Positions 1 to 5,484 of a stretch of DNA of 5,484 nucleotides are shown here, in pieces. Where the stretch lies: the NCBI GenBank assembly GCA_023450535.1, contig JAEXGX010000068.1, forward strand, positions 1-5,484. Reading direction: 5' to 3'. Under the pieces are notes generated by a model, which made no database searches, was not told the DNA's origin, and was given only the letters and a program-made list of their open reading frames with translations. Origin of the DNA: Pseudomonadota bacterium. GTDB lineage: Bacteria; Desulfobacterota; Desulfovibrionia; Desulfovibrionales; Desulfovibrionaceae. Position numbers and translations under genes: made by a program. How positions within the stretch are numbered: the first letter of the stretch is position 1; each line of letters starts with the position of its first letter.

Positions 1-1359
1 TCCATTGGCTCCTCGGCCGGAATCATCTTTGTATTCATTCTGTTCGGTTCCCTGCTGAACAAAACGGGCATGGCGAACGTCTTTCTGGAACTGGCCTGTC
101 TGCTGACCAGAAACGCCGTGGGCGGCCCGGCCAAGGTGGCCATTTTCGGCTCCTGCCTGTTCGGCAGTGTATCAGGCAGTGCGGCGGGCAACGTGTTCGC
201 CACCGGAACCTTCACCATTCCGCTCATGAAGCGGGTGGGCTACAAGCCGGAATTCGCGGGTGCGGTGGAGGCCGTGGCCTCTTCCGGCGGGTTGATCATG
301 CCGCCGGTCATGGGATCCATCGCTTTTGTCATGGCCGAGTATACCAACACCAGTTACCTCGCTATTTGCAAGGCGGCATTGCTTCCTGCCTGCCTGTATT
401 ATCTGTGTCTGTTTACGATGATCCACTTTCAGGGGTTGCGCCAGAATATCAAGGGCACTCCTCCTGATCTGGTGCCGGAAAGAAAAAAGATGATGCGCAA
501 GCTGTATCATCTTGCGCCTCTGGTGCTGCTGATTGTCGCCATGACGAGCGGATTCAGCATCAATTACGCCGCGTTGGGTGCATGCCTTTCCATTGTCGTG
601 CTTTCCTGCTTTGACAAAGATACCCGTATTGGCGTCAAGCGTCTGCTGGACATCATTCAGGACGCCGCGAGCAATATCCTCATGATCGCCACTTGTTGCG
701 CCTGTGTGGGCGTGGTGATTGCCGTGGTGACCATGACCGGCTTTGGTTTCAGTTTTGTGAGTATCATGAGTTCCATTGCTCAGACCAGCATATGGCTTTT
801 TCTCATTCTGCTCATGCTCGCCTGCATTCTGTTCGGCATGGGCCTTCCCGCATTGCCCGCCTATCTGCTGGTGGCCACCTTTGGCGCGCCGGTGCTGGTG
901 AATGCGGGGGTGCCGCTTATCGCCGCGCATCTGTTCGTCATGTATTATGCCATCAGTTCCGGCATTACTCCGCCTGTATGCCTGGTGGCCTATGCTGGCG
1001 CGGCCGTGGCCGACGCCCCGCCCATGAAGACCGGCCTCACCTCCTTCCGGTTAGGTATTTGCGGCTTTCTGGTGCCGTTTTTCTTCATCTTTGAACCGTC
1101 GCTGCTGCTCATGGGCGAATGGCACACTGTGCTGACATCCATAGCGACTGCCGTTTTCGGCGTGATCTGCCTGGCTTCTTCTCTACAGGGCTGGCTGTTC
1201 ATTGAATCCGACAAGCTGGAGCGCGTGTGCATGTTTATTGCCGGCGTGTCGCTGGTCTATCCTGGCCTCATGACCGACTTCCTCGGTCTTGGCCTGGCGC
1301 TTTTTGTGCTGCTCCGGCAGCGCATGAGAAAGTCTTCTCCGGGCATGGCCGTGTCCTGA
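1..1359 (+). CDS. TRAP transporter fused permease (TAXI type), 3' part
   Basis: This is the membrane permease of a tripartite ATP-independent periplasmic (TRAP) importer, which uses an ion gradient to move a solute delivered by a periplasmic binding protein across the inner membrane. The frame is open from the first base, so the start lies outside the window; 452 residues remain of a family usually 600-700 long. The missing part would carry the small DctQ-like subunit fused at the N-terminus. The visible part is the DctM-like large domain: about ten hydrophobic segments, the Gly/Ser/Ala-rich signature GSVSGSAAGN at fragment residues 55-64 followed by a TIPLMKRVGY stretch, a second-half motif FGMGLPALPAY from residue 278, and the ITPP motif at residues 322-325 inside a YYAISSGITPPV segment. 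The C-terminal PFFFIFEPSLLL and final hydrophobic pair are usual for fused TAXI permeases. The stop is TGA. The binding-protein gene follows 227 bp downstream on the same strand. The family is certain; the substrate is unknown. Confidence 0.93.
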   Translation, partial: SIGSSAGIIFVFILFGSLLNKTGMANVFLELACLLTRNAVGGPAKVAIFGSCLFGSVSGSAAGNVFATGTFTIPLMKRVGYKPEFAGAVEAVASSGGLIMPPVMGSIAFVMAEYTNTSYLAICKAALLPACLYYLCLFTMIHFQGLRQNIKGTPPDLVPERKKMMRKLYHLAPLVLLIVAMTSGFSINYAALGACLSIVVLSCFDKDTRIGVKRLLDIIQDAASNILMIATCCACVGVVIAVVTMTGFGFSFVSIMSSIAQTSIWLFLILLMLACILFGMGLPALPAYLLVATFGAPVLVNAGVPLIAAHLFVMYYAISSGITPPVCLVAYAGAAVADAPPMKTGLTSFRLGICGFLVPFFFIFEPSLLLMGEWHTVLTSIATAVFGVICLASSLQGWLFIESDKLERVCMFIAGVSLVYPGLMTDFLGLGLALFVLLRQRMRKSSPGMAVS

Positions 1360-1413
1360 CGTCTGCCCGTTACCCTCAACCCAGGGCGAGCATATGATAA
1401 TGTGCTGTCCTGT

Positions 1414-1437
1414 CAGGTGTTGGCGAGCCAATACCTG
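1414..1437 (+). other. Hairpin downstream of the permease gene
   Basis: A 10-bp stem with one G-T pair (CAGGTGTTGG / CCAATACCTG) and a CGAG tetraloop, 54 bp after the permease stop. No T run follows, so it is not a convincing intrinsic terminator. It could stabilise the 3' end of the permease message or be chance. The rest of the 1360-1586 gap holds no convincing ORF. Confidence 0.35.
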
Positions 1438-1471
1438 CGGCAGAAGGAACAGGGGGAATTCACTTCCGCCG

Positions 1472-1505
1472 TTGAATGACTGAATGGTGTGCCTTTTTGA
1501 ATGAC
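1472..1505 (+). repeat. 9-bp direct repeat upstream of the binding-protein gene
   Basis: TTGAATGAC occurs at 1472-1480 and again at 1497-1505. Each copy is followed 4-5 bases later by GGTG. The copies start 25 bp apart, roughly two and a half helical turns, and lie 80-115 bp upstream of the solute-binding protein start. They could be a tandem operator, but this is inference from position and repetition only. Confidence 0.35.
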
Positions 1506-1537
1506 ATTAGGTGAGCAACATGCTGATTTTCAAAGAC

Positions 1538-1543
1538 TTTAAT
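1538..1543 (+). promoter_or_regulatory. Possible -10 element for the binding-protein gene
   Basis: TTTAAT matches the sigma-70 -10 consensus at five of six positions. It sits in the most AT-rich part of the gap, 43 bp before the start codon. The expected -35 position about 17 bp upstream (GCAACA at 1515-1520) is weak, so an activator or a different sigma factor would be needed. Low confidence. Confidence 0.2.
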
Positions 1544-1574
1544 TTTTTAGTGCGCTCACTCCGACCCTCAAACC

Positions 1575-1580
1575 AGGAGA
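1575..1580 (+). promoter_or_regulatory. Ribosome binding site for the binding-protein gene
   Basis: AGGAGA ends six bases before the ATG at 1587. The overlapping ATG at 1583 is too close and leads into another frame, so this site fixes the start at 1587. Confidence 0.8.
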
Positions 1581-1586
1581 CAATGT

Positions 1587-2579
1587 ATGAACCGTACATG
1601 GAAAATCGCTCTGGCCTTTGCTGTGGTAATATTTCTGGTTGCTCCCTGCCACGCGTCCGAAGCGGACAGCTCTCCCATCAAAATTCGCGGCGTCGGCGGG
1701 GCGAATCTCGGCGGCACATGGACCGTGGGACTGACCGGCGTGGGCAAGCTGATCAATGATCGTTACCCCGGCAGTACCATGGATATCCTCATTGGCGCGT
1801 CCGTGAGCAACCCCTTGCGTCTGGAAAACAATTCCGGCGACCTGACCCTGACTCAGGGTATCAACACCTTTACCGGCCCGCGCGGACAGGAACCCTACAA
1901 TAAGCCGCTTAACAATCTGGCGGCCATTGGCAATGTGCATGACACTTCCCGGATGCAGATTATTGTGTCCGCTGATCTGCAGGCGGAAAGCCTGGACGAG
2001 ATCGTGGCAAAGAAACTTCCCGTCCGTCTGGACTGCGGTTCCAGGGGAACGCTGCACCATATGCTGGGCAAGATGTACCTTGCCGAGATGGGCGTAACGC
2101 TTGACGACATCGAAACGTGGGGCGGCAAGGTTACAGTTATTCCGGATTCCGAAAAGGTGGCCGCCTTTCAGGATGGCGTGATCAACGCCCAGTTTGTGCT
2201 CGGCCCCGGCGAACAGGCGGACAAGCTCGAACTCGTGCGCAGTTGCAAGGTCAAATGGCTTCCCGTATCCGAAAAAGTGCTCAAAGCCGTCTCGGAAAAG
2301 ACCGGGCTTAAGGTTGGTTTTGTACCGGGCACGTTCTATGGAGGCTCCGTCGGCAAGGACGTTCCCTGTCTCATCGACACAACCGTGTTCCTGGTGCGCA
2401 AGAATCTGCCTGACGACGTGGTGTACAAGATCACCCGCTCCATCTGTGAAGGCTATAAGGAACTGCACGCCGTGCAACCTATCTGGTCCACACTGAATCC
2501 GCAGGATATGCCCAAGGATTTGGTGTTGCCCCTGCATCCCGGCGCGGAAAAATATTATCGTGAAGCCGGCATTCTGTAG
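1587..2579 (+). CDS. TAXI-family TRAP transporter solute-binding protein
   Basis: This is the periplasmic receptor of a TAXI-type TRAP importer. It binds the substrate and docks to the permease encoded just upstream. The 330 residues are normal for the family. Residues 1-23 form a Sec signal peptide: basic MNRTWK, hydrophobic core to about residue 19, and probable cleavage after the CHA at 21-23. The Cys at 21 is preceded by Pro, so a lipobox is unlikely. The mature protein opens with the Gly-rich strand typical of TAXI proteins (IKIRGVGGANLGG, residues 31-43) and continues with PGTFYGG at 247-253, NLPDDVVY at 273-280 and the C-terminal LHPGA at 316-320 followed by KYYREAGIL, all family hallmarks. 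Characterised TAXI receptors bind glutamate or other carboxylates, but the ligand here cannot be read from sequence. The order permease then receptor, with a 227-bp gap, suggests separate control or high receptor expression. Confidence 0.93.
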   Translation: MNRTWKIALAFAVVIFLVAPCHASEADSSPIKIRGVGGANLGGTWTVGLTGVGKLINDRYPGSTMDILIGASVSNPLRLENNSGDLTLTQGINTFTGPRGQEPYNKPLNNLAAIGNVHDTSRMQIIVSADLQAESLDEIVAKKLPVRLDCGSRGTLHHMLGKMYLAEMGVTLDDIETWGGKVTVIPDSEKVAAFQDGVINAQFVLGPGEQADKLELVRSCKVKWLPVSEKVLKAVSEKTGLKVGFVPGTFYGGSVGKDVPCLIDTTVFLVRKNLPDDVVYKITRSICEGYKELHAVQPIWSTLNPQDMPKDLVLPLHPGAEKYYREAGIL

Positions 2580-2602
2580 AATGTTGGTCGCTGAACTGTG
2601 CT

Positions 2603-2620
2603 CCGCCGCTGGTGCGGCGG
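2603..2620 (+). other. GC hairpin after the binding-protein gene
   Basis: A perfect 7-bp stem (CCGCCGC / GCGGCGG) around TGGT, 23 bp past the stop codon at 2579. It is followed by a G run rather than T's, so it is probably a message-stabilising hairpin or part of the neighbouring repeat cluster rather than a terminator. Confidence 0.4.
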
Positions 2621-2632
2621 GGGCAGGCGGCG

Positions 2633-2729
2633 GATAAACCGGGGCTTCGCCCCGTGTCCCACCGGGGGAGATAATCTCCCCCGGACCCCCATAATTATTA
2701 TATGGTGTCATAATTGGGGGTGCAGGGCG
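2633..2729 (-). repeat. Palindrome-rich intergenic repeat, copy A
   Basis: About 97 bp made of nested hairpins: GGGGC/GCCCC around TTC (2641-2653), a 23-base palindrome centred at 2673 (arms 2662-2672 and 2674-2684), and an arm pair ACCCCCA/TGGGGGT (2685-2691 with 2715-2721) extended by ATTAT/ATAAT after a 2-base bulge. Read on the minus strand, its first 64 bases (2729 down to 2666) align without gaps to 3707-3770 with 9 mismatches, about 86% identity. The remainder aligns with gaps, ending in similar ACGGGG...AGCCCC hairpins. No coding content is credible. It resembles REP/BIME-type dispersed palindromic elements; copy number in the genome cannot be judged here. Confidence 0.75.
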
Positions 2730-2730
2730 T

Positions 2731-2764
2731 TTGAGGGGGCAAGAAGCCCCCTCAAGGACTTTTT
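2731..2764 (+). terminator. Terminator-like hairpin upstream of the amidohydrolase gene
   Basis: A perfect 10-bp stem (TTGAGGGGGC / GCCCCCTCAA) with an AAGAA loop, followed by GGAC and five T's at 2760-2764. This is a plausible intrinsic terminator for the transporter transcript on the plus strand. It ends only 50 bp before the amidohydrolase start, leaving little room for a separate promoter after it, so it may instead act as a partial terminator or attenuator within one transcript. Confidence 0.55.
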
Positions 2765-2803
2765 CAGCAGTCCCGCCGCATAAGCGACGGGGCGTGCAAA
2801 AGC

Positions 2804-2808
2804 AGGAG
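2804..2808 (+). promoter_or_regulatory. Ribosome binding site deciding the amidohydrolase start
   Basis: AGGAG lies six bases before the ATG at 2815. The reading frame stays open upstream to a TTG at 2731, but that codon lies inside the hairpin stem and has no ribosome binding site, so the ATG at 2815 is preferred. Confidence 0.8.
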
Positions 2809-2814
2809 CTCTCT

Positions 2815-3678
2815 ATGATTATCGATTTTCGCATTCGTCCCCCGTACAAAAGCTTCATGAATCTGGGCATCATCAAGGGCTGGCAGAAGGGGCTTGATCC
2901 CGATCCGCGCAAGATGAAGCCCACCGGTTTTGAACGCCGTTTTGTTCCGTCAGTCGCGGAAGGTTCTCTTGAGCTCATGGTGAAGGAAATGGATACGGCA
3001 GGGATCACTCACGGCGTGATCATGGGGCGTCAGACAAACAATCCCGTCTATGGCGACGCCGATAATGCGGACGTGTATGAATTGGCGAAACTTTACCCAG
3101 GGCGTTTTTTCGGATTCGGCGGGATCGCGCCTACCTCTCCCGCCGCGCTGGAGGAGATGGAGCACTGCGCAAAGGTTTACGGCTTCAAAGGCATTTCCAT
3201 TGACGCGGGTTGGTGTGCTCCGCCCCTTCAGAGGGCAGATCCTGCCATAGAACCGATTATGGAGCTGGCGGAACAGCTCGGCCTGATTGTTGTGTTTACC
3301 ATGAGCGCCTATGTCGGACCGGATCTTTCCTTTACCGATCCGAGTCCCATGTTGCCTATGTTGCGCAAATACAAAAACGTAAAGGTCGTGCTGGCGCATG
3401 GCTGCTGGCCGAAAATTCAGGAAGCCCTCGGAGTGGCGTTGCTGTGCGACAACGTGTACCTGTCTCCCGATTGTTACTTCTATGTGCGCAATATGCCCAT
3501 GCAGATGGAGATTACCCGGGCGGCGAATTCCTTCCTCAGGCATCGCTTGCTGTTTGCTTCCAGTTATCCCATTCGTGGTTTTGAACAATGCGTGGAGAAC
3601 TGGAGCGACCGGGGGCTTGACCCCGACAGCCTTGCCAACTCGCTGTACAACAATGGCGCGGAACTGCTCGGGCTTTGA
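2815..3678 (+). CDS. Amidohydrolase-2 (ACMSD-like) family protein lacking the metal site
   Basis: A 287-residue cytoplasmic protein of the amidohydrolase-2 TIM-barrel family, whose members are typically metal-dependent hydrolases, hydratases or decarboxylases of carboxylated compounds. The fold is recognisable: opening strand MIIDFRIRPP, a GRFFGFGGIAP strand near 96-106, the helix-strand unit ending in LIVVFTMS (157-164), KVVLAHGCWP (190-199), NVYLSPD (213-219) and LLFASSYP (245-252). The canonical ligands are mostly gone. The DxHxH pair is R6-I-R8, the His of the VxxH strand is replaced at about T162, and the Asp of the GSDYP motif is S250. Only H195 remains. With an unbroken frame, normal length and a good ribosome binding site, it looks like a functional but altered enzyme, or a binding or sensor protein, rather than a decayed gene. 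Its place after a TAXI-TRAP receptor suggests it acts on the imported solute. Family is confident; activity is unknown. Confidence 0.87.
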   Translation: MIIDFRIRPPYKSFMNLGIIKGWQKGLDPDPRKMKPTGFERRFVPSVAEGSLELMVKEMDTAGITHGVIMGRQTNNPVYGDADNADVYELAKLYPGRFFGFGGIAPTSPAALEEMEHCAKVYGFKGISIDAGWCAPPLQRADPAIEPIMELAEQLGLIVVFTMSAYVGPDLSFTDPSPMLPMLRKYKNVKVVLAHGCWPKIQEALGVALLCDNVYLSPDCYFYVRNMPMQMEITRAANSFLRHRLLFASSYPIRGFEQCVENWSDRGLDPDSLANSLYNNGAELLGL

Positions 3679-3706
3679 GCGTGGAGAGAGCAACGCGGGC
3701 GTACTG

Positions 3707-3820
3707 CGCCCTGCACCCCAAACTATGACACTATGTTATGATTATGGGGAGTCGGGGGAGATTATCTCCCTGCCAGACCGGCCCGCTCCCGACGGGGTAC
3801 GGGGAAGAGCCCCGATTATC
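3707..3820 (+). repeat. Palindrome-rich intergenic repeat, copy B
   Basis: Begins 28 bp after the amidohydrolase stop and is the inverted partner of the copy at 2633-2729. It keeps the central palindrome (GGGAGAT/ATCTCCC, 3756-3762 and 3764-3770) and a GGGG/CCCC end hairpin (3801-3813). Compared with copy A it is about 17 bases longer between these two parts. The divergence of the two copies, including at positions outside stems, argues that they are old copies rather than a recent duplication. The remaining sequence to 3961 shows no gene or structure I can support. Confidence 0.7.
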
Positions 3821-3961
3821 ATTCTGAATGCTGGAGTGGTACTGCGTGATTTTCCTCCCGTGTTTCAGGGGGATTCAGGCTATGCGTCGCAGGCGGAAAC
3901 ATGCTGCTTCTGCCGCTTACGAGGCACGGGAGGCCGAAAGGCAGGTGTGAACTCGTAAACT

Positions 3962-4276
3962 ATGCAGTGCTGGCCTTTTTTATCATGTTTCCGAATGAGG
4001 TTTGCCTGGCCGTGGGGCGCCATGAGCTTTCTGGCGCTGTTCACCAGCGTGATCGGTTGTATCTGCCATTACTGGCTGTTGACGAATACACGGATATTGG
4101 CGGCGGTTTCTTTCGCGTACATTGATCCGGTCATTGCCGTGGTGCTGGGGGCGGTGTTCGGCGGTGAGACATTGAGCGCACGGGTAATGCTGGCTTGCGG
4201 ACTGATAGTGTGCTCTGTGCTGTGCGGCCCGGCAAGGCCGCACAGGAGAGAATCGGGTTTGGAACAGACGTATTAA
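3962..4276 (+). pseudogene. C-terminal remnant of a YedA-like EamA/DMT exporter
   Basis: The 104-codon frame from 3962 encodes what resembles the last three to four membrane segments of a drug/metabolite exporter with EamA domains. The stretch FLALFTSVIG, then SFAYIDPVIAVVLGAVFGGETLS, then a final hydrophobic helix, parallels the C-terminus of E. coli YedA from memory (LALFGS, SYAYVNPVVAVLLG, GGETLS). Intact members have about 300 residues in ten membrane helices, so two thirds are missing. An in-frame TAA stands at 3956-3958, no matching EamA sequence is seen in other frames upstream, and there is no well-placed ribosome binding site before 3962. The first 12-15 residues look non-homologous. 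I read this as a deletion remnant; a translated mini-protein is a less likely alternative. Confidence 0.7.
4220..4245 (+). other. Hairpin in the 3' end of the exporter remnant
   Basis: A perfect 10-bp stem (CTGTGCGGCC / GGCCGCACAG) with a CGGCAA loop, lying after the last hydrophobic helix of the remnant and about 30 bp before its stop. No T run follows. It could be a residual 3' end structure of the original gene. Confidence 0.4.
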
Positions 4277-4300
4277 AAGTTTTGCAGGGTGAGGGTGAAC

Positions 4301-4348
4301 GCGAGAGGGGGAGGGAAGTTTTTTCAAAAGCTTCCCTCCCCCTCTCGC
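4301..4348. terminator. Perfect inverted repeat between convergent units (probable secA terminator)
   Basis: Arms of 18 bp at 4301-4318 and 4331-4348 are exactly complementary (GCGAGAGGGGGAGGGAAG and its reverse complement). They enclose a 12-base loop in which TTTT/AAAA can extend the stem past one bulged G. It starts 25 bp beyond the secA stop codon on the minus strand and 24 bp beyond the end of the exporter remnant on the plus strand, so it fits a bidirectional transcription barrier. Neither side has a clean T run after the stem, which is unusual for an intrinsic terminator. Confidence 0.65.
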
Positions 4349-4373
4349 AATTATACTCATGACAATCTGTCTT

Positions 4374-5484
<1,111 letters not shown>

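Noticed and set aside
172..930. Minus-strand frame antisense to the permease
   Set aside because: Rich in His, Gln, Arg and Gly with no family features, opposite a clear membrane protein gene.
1647..1652. Lipoprotein signal (Cys 21) in the binding protein
   Set aside because: The residue before Cys is Pro, which does not fit a lipobox; a normal signal peptidase I site after Ala 23 fits better.
2598..2783. Small plus-strand frame in the gap after the binding-protein gene
   Set aside because: It is a translation of the palindromic repeat and terminator hairpin, with no ribosome binding site. Frames like this over repeats are easily misannotated as hypothetical proteins.
2731..2814. 28-residue N-terminal extension of the amidohydrolase
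   Set aside because: It would start at a TTG inside the hairpin stem; the ATG at 2815 has a good AGGAG and begins with the family's first strand.
1539..3008. Long open frame on the minus strand across the binding-protein gene and part of the amidohydrolase
   Set aside because: It lies antisense to two well-supported genes and across the repeat; its composition is rich in His, Gly and Arg and shows no recognisable domain. It is a by-product of GC-rich coding on the plus strand.
3398..3958. Plus-strand frame overlapping the amidohydrolase 3' end and running through repeat copy B
   Set aside because: It is out of frame with the amidohydrolase, starts inside it and translates repeat sequence; no domain is visible.

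Overview
The window looks like bacterial chromosome from a GC-rich Gram-negative anaerobe. My best guess is the Desulfovibrionaceae (Desulfovibrio / Bilophila / Mailhella type). That guess rests on gene style: a TAXI-type TRAP transporter beside an amidohydrolase-fold gene, a SecA with a Cys-rich SEC-C tail after a long Ala/Pro/Glu linker, and G/C-run palindromic intergenic repeats. No single marker proves it.

Layout, left to right. (1) 1-1359, + strand: the C-terminal two thirds of a fused TRAP transporter permease, cut by the window edge. (2) 1360-1586: a gap holding one hairpin, a 9-bp direct repeat and the ribosome binding site of the next gene. (3) 1587-2579, +: a TAXI-family periplasmic solute-binding protein with a clear signal peptide. 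(4) 2580-2814: a gap filled by a GC hairpin, a palindrome-rich repeat (copy A) and a terminator-like hairpin with a T run. (5) 2815-3678, +: a 287-residue protein of the amidohydrolase-2 (ACMSD-like) TIM-barrel family, in which nearly all canonical metal ligands are replaced. (6) 3679-3961: a gap containing copy B of the same repeat in the opposite orientation. (7) 3962-4276, +: the C-terminal remnant of a YedA-like EamA/DMT exporter. (8) 4301-4348: a perfect 18-bp inverted repeat between convergent units. (9) 4374-5484, - strand: the C-terminal part of secA, cut by the right edge.

How the genes fit together: the permease and binding protein should form one TAXI-TRAP importer, in which the periplasmic protein captures a solute (probably a carboxylate-type compound, not identifiable here) and hands it to the ion-driven permease. 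The amidohydrolase-like protein would be the cytoplasmic partner that processes or senses the imported compound. SecA is an unrelated housekeeping gene transcribed toward this region.

The most interesting points are the amidohydrolase-fold protein that has lost its metal site, and the fact that its gene sits between two inverted copies of an intergenic repeat with a terminator-like hairpin just upstream of its start.
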